This document shows positions 12,589 to 24,215 of a stretch of 64,000 bases of DNA, one piece after another. Where the stretch lies: contig NC_080680.1 in NCBI RefSeq assembly GCF_030445035.2, forward strand, positions 45,273,212 through 45,337,211. Reading direction: 5' to 3'. Every line of letters begins with the position of its first letter. The first letter of the stretch is position 1. The stretch comes from Dasypus novemcinctus (taxonomy: Eukaryota > Chordata > Mammalia > Cingulata > Dasypodidae). Under the pieces are notes generated by a model that ran no database searches, was not told where the DNA came from, and saw only the letters and a list, made by a program, of their open reading frames with translations. Made by a program: the position numbers and the translations under genes.

Positions 12589-13697
12589 TGTATTAGTCAG
12601 CCAAAGAGGTGCTGATGCAAAATACCAGAAATCTGTTGGCTTTTATAAGGGTATTTATTTGGGGTAAAAGCTTACAGTTACAAGGCCCTAAAGAGTGCAA
12701 CTCAAAGGTACCTAAGAGGTATTTTCTCACCAGTCTACTGCCACATTTTGAAGCAAGATGGCTGCTGATGTCTGCAAGGGTTCAGCCTTCATCTTCTCTG
12801 TAAGGCTCCGTGGCCCAGCTTCTTCCAATCTAAGCTGGAGGCTAGAGGGCTCATTTCTTTCCAGGCCTTCTCAGCTGCTCAGGTCTCTGGTCTCTTCAGC
12901 TACAGACTATCAGGTGAATGGCTCACCTCTCTCTGGGGCTTTAGCTGTGTGAGCCTTCTCCTTTCTGTCACCTGGCAGGACAGAAATGATCAAGTTCTCT
13001 CCTCTGGCGTCTATGGAACTCTTTCTCTTTTCTCATGTGTCTTCTTCTGTATGTCTTCTTGACTAAGTGTCAGTTTATATAGCCCACCAAGGGGGTAGGG
13101 ACTCAACCCTGAGCCATGACATACTGTGACCCGAAATTGATTTGATTAAGTAAACTTAAAACCTTTTAATTTAGGGAAGCAGTTGTGGCTCAACTGATAG
13201 AGCATCTGCCTACCATATGGAGGGTCCAGGGTTCAATACCCAGGGCCTCCTGACCTGTGTGATGAGCTGGCCCACGCTCAGTGCTGCTGTGTGCAAGGAG
13301 TGCCGTGCCATGCAGGGGTGACCCCCGCTAAGTGATGCCCCACATGCCACGAGTATGCCCTGCAAGGAGAGCCATCCCACTCGAAAAAAGCACAGCCCAC
13401 CCAGGAGTGTCGCCACCCACACAGAGAGCTGACACAGCAAGATGATGTAACAACAAAAAAAGTGACACAGCTTCCCAGTGCCACATGACAAAAATGCAAG
13501 TGGACACAGAAGAGCAAAGTGAATGGACACAGAGAACAGACAACGGAGGGGAAGGGGAGAGAAATAAATTAAAAAATAAATCTTAATTAAACCTTTTAAT
13601 TTAATACAATCAAAGTGTATCACACCCAGAGGAACAGACCAGTTTACAAACATAATATCTTTTTTTTGGAATTCACAAATAATATCAAACTGCTCCA
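12589..13697 (-). mobile_element. Xenarthran ERVL/MaLR-like solo LTR, SINE-interrupted
   Basis: Starts TG and ends CA, with a perfect 5-base duplication ctatg at 12584-12588 and 13698-13702, typical of ERVL-class integration. Without the nested SINE it is about 0.69 kb. It aligns by eye with 15682-16383, 43396-44069 and, reversed, 59885-60882. Shared blocks include tttgtaaactggtctgttcc, the gtgtgatac...ctttgat region and a TATA-like tatataa segment. Confidence 0.8.
13174..13588 (+). mobile_element. DAS SINE nested in an LTR
   Basis: The head is gggaagcagttgtggctcaa and the tail ends AAAAAATAAATCTTAATT. A 15-base duplication, aaaccttttaattta, flanks it at 13159-13173 and 13589-13603. It splits the LTR at 12589-13697. 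Confidence 0.93.
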
Positions 13698-13859
13698 CTA
13701 TGACGCCCTGGGCTTCATGTGTCCTTGAGCAGTTTGGGGCCAGGAGGCAGGTGAAGGTGTCCTGGGAGGAGTAAGAATGGCTTCACCTACCTCTGAGATC
13801 TGGGAAAATGGAAAGAGCTGGGTGGACTATAAAACACTCTGTAAATAAAGGTTGCTTTG

Positions 13860-14135
13860 GTACATATATTAGACAGAACACTTTATTGCAAATGATAGAA
13901 ACACAATCAAGTTCATTTAAGGAAAAAAAAAAGATAAAATAGCTCACACAGCTGGGTCCAGAGACAGCACATGCTATGGACATGACTGGGCCCCAGGGTT
14001 CAAGAAATGACCTCGGGATTCTGCTCTTCTCTCTCCATCACTTCAATCTGCTTTCCTTCTTGATGGTTTTATTCTCAGGCAAACCCTTTCCCACAGCAGC
14101 TCCAGCTTTCGTGGGGTTTAATGCCTTCAGTATCA
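13860..14135. repeat. Ancient interspersed repeat, class unresolved
   Basis: Shows ttattgcaaatgatagaaac, gctcacacagctgggtcc and attctcaggcaaaccc. The same layout, more decayed, recurs at 19480-19790 and perhaps 24920-25270. It resembles a common mammalian fossil that I cannot name. Confidence 0.35.
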
Positions 14136-14148
14136 GGAGGACAGGCAT

Positions 14149-14150
<2 letters not shown>

Positions 14151-14180
<30 letters not shown>

Positions 14181-14181
14181 G
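14151..14181. repeat. CT microsatellite
   Basis: About 31 bases of TC repeat with one interruption (ttt). Confidence 0.95.
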
Positions 14182-15676
14182 CTGTCACTCATTCCTTAAA
14201 GGAGGACTCCGATGACCCTGCCTACTGTACCACCCCAAGACCCATCACTGTGTCCGTGGGCACTGCAGACTCTGGGAGGACAGCCCGAGACAGGTACTCG
14301 ACTCCTCAGCCAGGTGTAGCAGAGGAAGCAGAGCCCCTTGACTGAAGAAAAAAAGGAAAGAAGAATGTCGGGCTAGTGGCAACAACAGATGTAGAATACA
14401 GCAAGAAAGCCGGGGACTGAGGGCCCTATTCAGCTCTAGAATTAGACAACTCAAAATTGAGTTCTACCTCCATCCTCAATTGGCTGTGAGAGCTCAGGCA
14501 AAGCACTTCACTTCTCTTGTTTTCCTCACTGGTAAAATGTGTTGGTTGGGCTTGGGTAAGTAATTTATAAGCATTTTTAACCACAAAACTCTGTTCCAGG
14601 AACCTCTTAGGTGGGAGCCCAATATGTAAAACAGACAAAACCTGAGCCACTCTACTTGGCATGATGATGAGAGCCCAGAGGCCCCCTACCCCCGCCTTTG
14701 CTCCTTCCAACCCCCAACCCCCATGAGCTACTTGAAACTCCTAGGGCTCCTAAGAGTTTGTGAAACCTTGAACACAGCCTGAACTTGGAGATCTATGTTG
14801 ACTGTTTGACCATCTTTAATCTAATTTTTCTCACTTGTCCTCTAATTTATTTTTTGGCTAAAATTAAGGTTTTTGACTATGTGCGAGGGGCCACTTAGGA
14901 AAAATAACCATTTTTTCAAATTCCCAGCCAATTTACTTTGGCCTATTTGGAACTTGTTTTTCCTGAAGGAGAGCAAATACTTAAACAATTTCCAAAACCC
15001 ACTTTTAAGTTCAGGCTAGAAAAGGTGAGTGTACGAGTGAGTAAAAGTAGTCAATAGAAGTTGCCAAAGCTGAGCTGAGCCTGGAAGCAGTCAAACCATC
15101 TCCATGTGCCCCAAACATGTGCACTCTGTGGCATTCAGGGCCCAAGTGTGTTTGCTGGAACGGATGGCAGAGGAGGATGTTGTGGGTTTTGGCTTCACCA
15201 CTTGTGAAAACTCTCTTGGGGAGACACCTTCAGCTCCAATATGAGTGCCTTTGATTCAAACAGAGCATTAAGGAGGACTAGGGAGAGAGGTGAGGGACTT
15301 GGCCTTCCACCAGCAGAAGGCAAAGAGAGGCAAGGAGTCCTTTGACCCAGTCAGCACCAGGAGTGAGAAATTAGTGCTAAGCTGGTAGCACAGGAGGCCA
15401 GATCCTTTACTTCCCTTTTTCATTTGATAGTTTATTCAGGAAATATCTAAAGAGAAACTAGTTAGTATTAGGCATTCTTTTGGGGTTTGGAGATAAATAA
15501 GTGATGTTCTCTAGCATATGGGGCCTTGGAATCAAATAGAGGGGACAGGCAAGCTAAAGCATAATACTGAATGGGAAGGCTGAGAACCAGTTGTTCAGTT
15601 CAGGCTGCTTGTAGCTGTTGTATATTCTGATTGGTTGATGTCCAGACTATACCAGCTTTTAAATATTTTGAGGTCA
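14182..15676. other. No recognised feature
   Basis: Unique-looking, moderately GC sequence. No coding signal beyond chance frames. Confidence 0.5.
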
Positions 15677-15681
15677 CCCTT

Positions 15682-16383
15682 TGTTTTAGTTTGCCAAAGA
15701 GCTGCTGATGCAATGTTCAGAAATGTATTGACTTTTATAAAGGGTATTTTGGGGGGAGGGCAGGGGGGCGGAAAAGCTCACAGTTCCAAGGCCATGAAAA
15801 GTCCAACTCAAGGCACCATAAGAGATGCTTTCTCACCCAAGTCAGCTGCCACGTACTGAAGCAAGATGGCAGGCGATCTTTGCCTTCCAACCCCCCCCAC
15901 CCTCACCCCAATCTGGTCTTCCTCTTCAGCCTCAGCTGCTCTGCTTTCTTCCCGATTTCAGCTGCAAGATGGCATAGGGCTTATCTCTTTCCATGCCTCC
16001 TGTATCAGTCACACCTATTCTGCTTATTCTGCTCCATTCCCAAGTTCAACTGTAAGCTATCAGGCAAAATGGCTCATCTCTCCCAGGGCCTCTCCTTTCT
16101 GTCACATGGCAGGATCAAAAATGGCAGAGTTCTCTTTCTCCTGTGTCTGACTGAGCGTCCATTTATAGCAGACCCAGCAGAAGAGACAGAGACTCATCCT
16201 GAATCATGCCTCACTGATATAGTCCAGTCGAAAGCCCTACAGCAATCGCATCAAATAATCTAATCAACATTCCCTCAACTGAATTCAATGCAATCAAAGG
16301 GTATCACACCCAGAGCAAAAGATTAGTTTACAAATGTAATCTTTCCCTTTCTGGGCTTCATAAAATAATCTCAAACTGCCACA
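15682..16383 (-). mobile_element. Xenarthran ERVL/MaLR-like solo LTR
   Basis: Starts TGTTTTAGTTTGCC and ends CA. The flanks ccctt (15677-15681) and cccct (16384-16388) differ at one base. On its own strand it has a TATA-like tataaatgg about 210 bases from its 5' end. Uninterrupted 702-base copy of the family. Confidence 0.75.
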
Positions 16384-16839
16384 CCCCTGCTCTGCAATGT
16401 GCCTGAGCACAACCAGATATATTTATACACTGCACAGAAAACACTTCTGATTTACAGAGGTGGTGGCATTTGGTCCGTGTCCTAAAGGGTGAATAGGCAG
16501 TCACTGAGTGGGGAGGTGAGAGAGGGGAAGGGAAGGAGGCATTATCGAAGACAGGCTCGGTGACCTGAATCTGCATGCAGAGTTTGGGAAGACAAACATG
16601 TGGTTGGTGTGAACTGAGCCTAAGTGGCTGGTGGAGTGGCCATTCCCGGCCTTGTCACCTCAAGCCTGGCTTTGATCCTGGGTGCCACTGGGAGCCATCG
16701 AATGCGAGCAGCTGAGTGATGTGATCAGAGCAGTTAGGGAAAATTCATCAGGCCTCTGAAGAAGCCGCAGGCAGAGAAATGGGAAAACCAGCCCAAATCA
16801 CTTAGGCGAAGTACACAACTAGATAAGCTTTTTAACAAA

Positions 16840-17005
16840 AGCTGACATTTCTGGAGCACTGACTGAGCCACACCCTTGAAAAACGTCTTCTCTCTTGTAA
16901 TCCTCGGCTCGGTCCTGGCAGGTGGGCGCTAATACTCTCCCCAGCTTAAAGATGAGGAGGCTGAGGCTTCAAGAGGCCAAGGCCTTGGCCCACCGGGGAG
17001 CACTG
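16840..17005 (-). mobile_element. MIR
   Basis: Shows ggagcactgactgagccac, ttgtaatcctcggctcgg and agatgaggaggctgaggc. Confidence 0.55.
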
Positions 17006-17139
17006 AGGAAGAAGCAGAGTGACTGGGACCCTGGCGTGGGGAAAAGAAAACTTTAGGGTGTGTCTCCTGCGTGCCCGTCTCCACGGGAGGTGCTTTACCT
17101 TCACTCGTCACAGAAGAGTCTGCACCTCAGGTGGTGGCA

Positions 17140-17522
17140 GCTGTGTTCTTCCATGACTTGGAGGCAAGCTCCATGCCTCTGGACCTTTGCTCTAGCTATT
17201 CCCTGTGTCCAGAACACCCTTCCTCCAGATGCTTCCGCAACGCGCTCATGGTCAGATCTAGTTCTTAAAGGCTGTGCTGGCACTTCATTTAATTGTGCAA
17301 CCTGATCCCCCTTACACTGTGAATCTCCACCCCTTGGCCTGATCTACATTTTTTCTCATAGCAATTACCACTTTCTAATATTTTCTTATTCATTGTGTTT
17401 ATTGTTTGTCTTTTATTCCTGGATTATAAGCTCCAGGAGGGCAGATATCCTTGTCTGTTCCATTAACCAATGAACTCCAAGTGCTCAGATCAGTGCCAGG
17501 AATATAGTAGGTGCTCAATACT
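17140..17522 (+). mobile_element. L2 3' end
   Basis: Shows gacctttgctctagctattccc, ataagctccaggagggcag, cagtgccaggaatatagtagg and tgctcaatactta. A clear L2 pattern. Confidence 0.7.
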
Positions 17523-17828
17523 TACTGTCTGACAGAGGGTAGGGATTTAGTTTACCGAGGAAGTGGCAGAGCCAGCATGTGGACTCATCTCTTCCTCACA
17601 ACAAGCACTGGGCTCTTGCTGCCACACCTGAGCAGGAAAGGAAAACCAGCTGAAGTCTTGCTGGGCAATCGTGCTGGCAGTGGGATCTTACACTCTTCAC
17701 TCTGAAGGCAGACAACATGGCAGGCGCGGCAGCAAAGGAGAAAGCAAGCTGCCAGCTTCCCTTGCTCGATATTGTCACCGTGGTTTTTTGTTGTTTTTTT
17801 AATAAACTTCATGGCTGAGAAGAGGGCC

Positions 17829-17851
17829 TGTGTGTGTGTGTGTGTGTGTGT
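17829..17851. repeat. TG microsatellite
   Basis: Eleven or more TG units without interruption. Confidence 0.95.
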
Positions 17852-19064
17852 AAGCATTGGCCTTCATCCTAGAGCCTTACCTCCCTCGGCAGGCATTTAA
17901 CAAAGGCAGCATTATTGAATACCAACTAATTACCTGGCACCAGAGAGAGAGATGGAGATGGATGGGGACAGAGCACACCTGACAGGATGAAATGTTAGTA
18001 ATTCACAGATGTCTTTGAGAAGGAGAAGCCAACAAGGGCTGTTTTAGGAGCTCCCAGTAGACACCCTTTATTTCCTATAAGATTTCTGGACCCAAGAGCA
18101 GAGGCTGACATTGAGGGGAAAATCCTCAGAATTAGGCGATGTGGCTGCCTGGAAGCTTCCTGAGAGTGAGAACCAGGACCTGGTCCTGCTGCCGCCACCC
18201 GCCCTGGGGACTGGAGCTGGGGCCAGCCTAGCTCCAGGGCTTTCACCACTTAATCCTGAGCCCTGTCCTCAAGTACTGAAAGGATGTCACTACCAGAGTG
18301 CCCCTTCCTAGGGAGAAGGCTGGGTGGGAGGAGGCGGGAAGAAGCACAGAAAAGCCACGGCCATTCCTCACCCTGACCAAGTTAGCCACATTCTTTCTTT
18401 AACTTGATGCTCACTGTGAATGCTGAGGTCCAGACATATGCTAGGGAGGGGTATTTTGTTAAAACCCAGGGGCTCTATCAAGAGTCCTTATTCAGAAAGG
18501 AACCTCACCTTCCAGGGAGCAATGCAGGGCCCCCAAGCACACGCAATGAACAGGACAGAAATGGAGTTTCCTTCCAGTGGCTTCCAAAACACAGGCATTG
18601 TTATAAGGTAGGATGCTGTTGTTACACCGGAAATGGAATATAATTTTGCACAAAAATCAAATGATTACCACCTCCGCCCTTGAAATGACTAGATCGTAAA
18701 CCACCAAAGATGATTTCCAAATATGATTGTCTGGGAAATTTATTTTCCTATTTAAAACTGCTTCACAAGTGATTTTTTTCCACAGAAGAAACAGCCATAT
18801 CTTCCTCCTCCTTTTTTTTTTTTCCAGTTCCCTTAATGGACAGGGGTCCATTAAGTCTTAACTCTGTTTTGGTCTGTATACTTGTCAAATGCCATATTTG
18901 ACTTACTATACCACTTGAAATTTGCATCCAATGTCACATAATATGCCTAAGAAAATACCATCTTGGTCTATTACTTTTTCAAAGTATCCAGTAATTTTTT
19001 TCTTCTTCATTTAAATGCTAATTGTGTCTGTTCTATAGTCTACAATGGTTCTGGACATCCTCCA
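17852..19064. other. No recognised feature
   Basis: Unique-looking sequence. The opposed open frames near 17995-18311 are not recognisable proteins. Confidence 0.5.
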
Positions 19065-19260
19065 TGCCAGAAGTTCTCGAGCTTCGGCAAGCATCTGAAC
19101 TTCTTGCAGGGCTGGCTGAAACACAAATTGCTAGGTCCCACTCCCAGGGCTTCTGATTCAGGAGGTGTGAGATGAGGCGTGAGAATTTGTGTTTCTGACT
19201 AGTTCCCAGGGGCTGATGCTGCTGCTGGTTCTGGGATCACACCCGGAGAACCTCTGCTCT
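19065..19260 (-). mobile_element. MER5A-like hAT-Charlie remnant
   Basis: Shows ccagaagttctcgagcttc, ctaggtcccactcccaggg, cttctgattcaggagg and tgagaatttgtgtttctg. Orientation uncertain. Confidence 0.55.
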
Positions 19261-19479
19261 GTGCTTTGAACTGAGGTGGAGTTAGCAAAGTCTACAGCTG
19301 TGAGGCAAAGCAGCTGCAGGAAAATGGGCTAGGAGCTAAATGTGACCTGGGCATGGAGCTGAGTGTGGGTATAATGCAGGCTTCTCCTGTTTCCTTAAAA
19401 GATCTATCTTCAGGGAGAAAGCAGCCAAACACAGAAGGGATCAATATCAGTGGCAAGTGAAACAAACAAGCAAATAAAG

Positions 19480-19790
19480 AATCAACCCAAACAGGCTTAA
19501 GCCAAGAGGACATTTATGGGATCATACAAATGAAAAGCCCAGAGATGGGCTCACAGCTTAATCCAGAAGCTCAGACAATGCCACCAGTAGGACCCAGTTT
19601 CTCTCTAACCTCTGACCTCTGCTTCCCCCCGGTTGGCTCCACTCTTCTACAAGACCTCTGATCCTGGTGGTGAGATGAGTAGGACCCAGTCCCTCTGAGC
19701 GGCCAAACTCTTTAGGCAGCCTGTCTTCACACATGTTGCAAAGTACAGCTTGTGGGGAATCACCCCATGTGATCCAGAATAGAGGAGAAA
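19480..19790. repeat. Ancient interspersed repeat, class unresolved
   Basis: Shows caaacaggcttaagcc, ggacatttatgggatc and gcttaatccagaagctcag, comparable with 13860-14135. Confidence 0.35.
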
Positions 19791-20169
19791 GGCAAGGAGT
19801 GGACCAATCCCCAGTATATTAACCATAACTACTTGAACATGGAGGGCAGTTTGTCACAAAATAAAAACAGCACAGTATTATTTTTATCAAAGTTTCTCAT
19901 TACCCAAACCCAACTCCATTTGCTTAATAAGATGACAACTTTGACCTTGGGAATTCTCTCATCACTTTTATCTGTCTTGCCGCCATCACATGTGAAGCAT
20001 GGAGTTTGACTGGTAGACTTCCTAGGTGGACACCTATCTTTTAAATGGGAAAATTTTGCCAGAGAGGGTGGCATAGGCAAGGGAAAATGTAGCCCTCATT
20101 CACCCCAGACCTCCTATAAATTTTAATCTTTGCTTCTTCTGAAAAACAACTGCCTAGTGACAGAGTTGA

Positions 20170-20640
20170 ACAGGATTCTTTGAAAGGATATAATGCTATT
20201 TTAAGTGCCATTTTCAGTCCTGTAGAGTTTTCACTTAGAGTTCTTCATGTAATAGGCACATGTACAAAAGCAATTAAACTAGAACAAAGCAGAAAATAAC
20301 AGCAGGCAACTTGCTGCCTTCAGTTACAGTGCTCCCAATCGGGAACACTGTCAGTCGCCGGTAAGGCTTGCAGAATTAAATTAGTTGGGAGAATTTTTTT
20401 TTTTTTTTGGCTGAGTCAGCATCTAAATATAGGAATCCTTCTAAAGGACTGTCGGTTTCATAGAGGACTATGCTGGAGGCGAGGAGTAGACTGATTTTTA
20501 AAAGTCCAACCAGGAACAAAGGATTGTTGCAAAACATGTTCGTTGTCTGAGCTGTAATCTGGCAAAGCCGTTTCTGGGCCCTGGAATCTTGCCTCCCTGT
20601 TTGAGACCATGGACTGTGTCTTTATTGCATTGTGCTAAAA
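20170..20640. promoter_or_regulatory. Candidate conserved non-coding segment
   Basis: Repeat-free stretch with several CpGs (caatcggg, agtcgccggt), an AP-1-like TGAGTCA at about 20413 and TA-rich words. Possible regulatory element; comparison is needed to decide. Confidence 0.25.
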
Positions 20641-22434
20641 CCCTCAGCACTCACGTTCCTAGAATGATATGAGCTGAAGGAGGGATTGGTTTGTATTCTC
20701 CTTAAATTGCAATGCACAGAAACACAAACTCAAGTAATAAGAGGGTATGGTAGAAAGACAATGAGAGGGTAACAATGAAAGGGGGAGTTTCAGGGACAAG
20801 AGCAACTTCTGGACCTCATGGATTTGCTGCAGCGGAGCCTCGCCTTTTGCCCTCTCCCTCTCCCCATCCCTCTTGCTCCACCCCGCTTGGCCCGGCGTGA
20901 CTTCACCCACGGATAGGTGAAACATGGCCACCAGCAGCTCTGGAGTCACGTCCTCCAAGTTCTAGGACCCAAAAGGGCAAGACACTCTTTTTCTCTCCAC
21001 TTGGGCACAAACCCTAGAGAAAGAAAAAGATGAGTTCACGAAGATGAAAAAGGAATTACCAGGGAGTAGAAGAGGACCCAGCAGAGAGAACTCCTCCAGC
21101 AGGCAATGGGGAAAAAAAGAAAACGCCACTGAGCAGTCAGGTAGAACAGGGCAAAAGCTTTTCTGACAAGGTGACAAGAATTCACGTCAAATTTATCTGT
21201 GCCCATAGTTTGTGGAAGGGTAAAAATGCACATTGCAGGGCTCTCTTGAATGTTAGTGCCCTAGTGCTGTCACTGCCCATGTAAAGGTAGTTTTCCATCC
21301 ATTACTAATTGATTAAATTGATGTAGGGTGAGATTTAAGACAGGTTACTTCATTATTGGAGCTTTGACTTATGGTGAGGGTAGGGCCCCCGGTTTCCATT
21401 TAAGAAAACAGAAAAGCTAAGCGGAGGGCCTTTCTGCTTCACTTCCACGTGGCTGGTGGGGCTGACAGGCACAGGTCACAGGCAGTGAGAGCTAGAAAGA
21501 CGGACAACTTGAAAGTCACTGGGCTGAGTCAGTCGCCATCAGGCTGGAGCTTTTTTCCTATGGAAGCCTGTGCTGAAGGCACTGCTGCCTTCCGGGGCTG
21601 AGGCACAGGACCCCTGTGCACAAGCAGCATGGGCAGGGCCGAGCTGGGGGCCCGGGGCAAGATGAGCAGGAGGCGCTGTCTGAAAGGCGACAGCCAGGGA
21701 GGGCGGCAGCGGCACAGGCCGAGCTCGGCAGAACCAGTGTGGGATCTGCCGCTCTTTTTTTTTTTTTTTTGATCCGTCTGCTTGGTATAGGCAGCCGTGG
21801 ATCCACAAATAGAGTTCGTAACCAGAAAGGGACAGAACTGAGCCTTGTTTCTGAATGGCACAGGTGTCAGTTCTCACCAGGGGGAGGGTGTTCCGGCCGG
21901 GGGTGTCAGGAATTGCCCAGGCGTCACTGTTCCAAGGGAAGAGGCCGTGAGGGTGGCAACACAGAGAGATGGACAAAGCACCACGAATCAGCGATGGCTG
22001 GGGAGGGGGAGCACATGCTTCTGCAAAGTCCCATTGTACTATCTTATCACTCCAGGGAAAAGATCAATAATGACGATTGTCAAGAATGGGAGAAACACGT
22101 TTAAAAGCACAGTAAGCCAGCCATGTAAAATGTGAAACCAATCACCACTTTCCACAGCGGGATAAAAATTCCAAGTTGTCATCATGATAGAAAATAAAAA
22201 CAAAGCCTATGAGTGCCACCTCATGGAGAGCTCTAACTTATCCAAGGCCAAGGCTTCAGTTTCTGCAAGCCCCTGCATTCACCCCTTGACTACATACACA
22301 TTTTTTCAGGCTGTTCTCATGTTACGAGTCTGCATCAGAGGAGAACTCAGAGCTGTTTGCTGGAGGAAATGGGCTATCTAGAAATCCTTGCTTGGGATGT
22401 GTGTGGGGGGTGGCACGGTGGGGGGGTAGTTTTA
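20641..22434. other. Unclassified unique sequence
   Basis: GC-richer around 21540-21960, where overlapping open frames run on both strands around a 14-T run at about 21756-21769. No known domain is seen. Confidence 0.45.
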
Positions 22435-22590
22435 TAGACATTCTCTCCATGGTTGGAATCCTGGCTCTGCCACTTCTGGAGGTGTGACCTTCACCATTGT
22501 GAAACAAAACTTGGAGTCCTGGAAAACGGCAACTGTGTGAAATAATAGCCATAAGGTGCTGAACAAGGCACTAGAATATAGCAGAAGTTC
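22435..22590 (+). mobile_element. MIR
   Basis: Shows tggaatcctggctctgccac and tgtgtgaaataatagcc. Partial core. Confidence 0.5.
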
Positions 22591-22929
22591 AAAATGGTAG
22601 CTATTAATATTGTTTTTTAATTAAAACACAGTCCTTGTCTTTAACAAGTCCACAGTCCAATGGGAACAACAGACATGGGTGAGACTCATAAAGGGTATAA
22701 TAAAATAGTGCTAGAAGTGTTGATAGTGGTTATTTCTAGTTTAATATAGCTTTTGTATAGTCTGCTCCCTCTGGAGGTCAACTCCAGGGGTAAAAATCAG
22801 AGACATTGACCAGGTTAGAAAAAGTGTTCTGGAATCTAGAACATATTACGATCTTTGTCAAACATGGCAAGCCAGGAAGAGACTTAGAAATTCTAGCACC
22901 TTCATGTACCTTGAATCAATCTTAACTTT

Positions 22930-23985
22930 GGTTGCACCTGGGCAACTGTTAAAATTGCAATGTCAATTCAACAAAGATGTTAAGACAATTCAGTGGGAGA
23001 AAGGGTAGCCTTTTCAACCAATGGTGCCAAAACAATTGGATATCCATATGCAAAACTTCACAACATATCTCAAAATGGATCATAGACAAATGTAAGAGTT
23101 AAAACTATAACACTTCTATAAGAAAATAGAAATCTTTCATGACCTTGGGTTTGGCAAACATTCTTCGATACGACACAAAAGCATGATCCATGAAATTAAA
23201 AAATGATATTTTGTACTTCATGAAAGTTAAAAACTTTTGTTTAAAAAGACACCATAAATAAATAAATAAATAAAAAGATCCATCATAGAGTGGAAGAAAA
23301 TATTTGTGAATTACATATCTGATAAAAGACATGTTTCTAGAGTATATAAAGAGCTCTTACAATTCAATAATAAGAATCAGATTAAAAATGGGTAGAAGAA
23401 AAGTTTAAAAAGTTAAACATAAACTTTTTTATGGTAATATAACCCAGCAATTCTAGACCTAAAAATATTTCCAAAAGCAATGTAAACATATTTCCACAAA
23501 AAATCACATATGCAAACCTTTATAGCAGCATTATTCACAATAGCCCCAAACTGGAAACAACTCAAATGTTCAGCAACTACTAAACAGATAAACAAAATGT
23601 GGTGTATCCATACAAGTGGAATACTGCCCAATACATCAATAAAGAACAAACTATTGATACAAGCTATAATATGAAAGAACCAAAAAATATTATGCTAAGT
23701 GAAAGAATCCAGATGAAAATACTACATATCGTATGATTCAAATTATATGAAATGCCCAAAAAAGACAAATTTATTGAGCTAGAAAGCAGGTCCAAGTGAT
23801 CTGGTGGGAGTAAGAATAGACTATAAACCAGCTTGAGTGGACTTTTGGGGGTGATGGAAATATTCCAAAACTAGATTGTGGTGATGGTTGCACAATTCTA
23901 CAAGTTTATTAGAAAATAGTTGAATTGTAAAATTACAGTGGGTAAATTTTGTGCTATATAAATTAGACCTCAGTAAAGCTGTTTA
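22930..23985 (+). mobile_element. L1M 3' segment
   Basis: Shows the forward L1 signatures caattggatatccatatgc, gaccttgggtttggcaaac, agcaattctagacctaaaaa, tggaatactgcccaatacat and ccttgg-free 3' UTR text ending taaattagacctcagtaaagc. An AAAT microsatellite replaces a block at about 23256. Confidence 0.75.
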
Positions 23986-24024
23986 AAAATTTCCAGTTCC
24001 TAGCTTCCCTCCAAATCTATCACA

Positions 24025-24215
24025 TTGAACAGGTGAAGCTCAATGGTAGAGCACCTGCTTCCCAAATATGAGGTCCCAGGTTTGATCCCTGGTACCTCCC
24101 AGAAACAAACAAATGAAAAACGCAACTCTCATTGGGGAGTGGGTAAAGCTGAGCCGTTGAGTGCCTGCTTCTCTTATACGAGGTCCTGGTTTCAATCCTC
24201 TGACCTCCTAAATTT
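24025..24215 (+). mobile_element. Two short tRNA-Ala-like SINE units in tandem
   Basis: The first unit has an A-box-like part (gaagctcaatggtagagc) and a B-box-like part (ggtttgatccc) ending ggtacctcc, followed by an A-rich linker. The second, at about 24137-24210, has matching parts (gagccgttgagtgcctgctt, ggtttcaatcc). Mismatched stems and poly-A/T ends indicate retroposed copies, not a tRNA gene. They are probably relatives of the DAS head. Confidence 0.7.

Noticed and set aside
21529-22104. Overlapping long frames on both strands near a T-run.
   Set aside because: GC-rich chance frames; no homology recognised and no consistent exon signals.
24025-24100. Possible tRNA-Ala gene.
   Set aside because: A and B boxes are visible but the stems are mismatched and the unit is followed by an A-rich linker and a second copy. 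This is a SINE.
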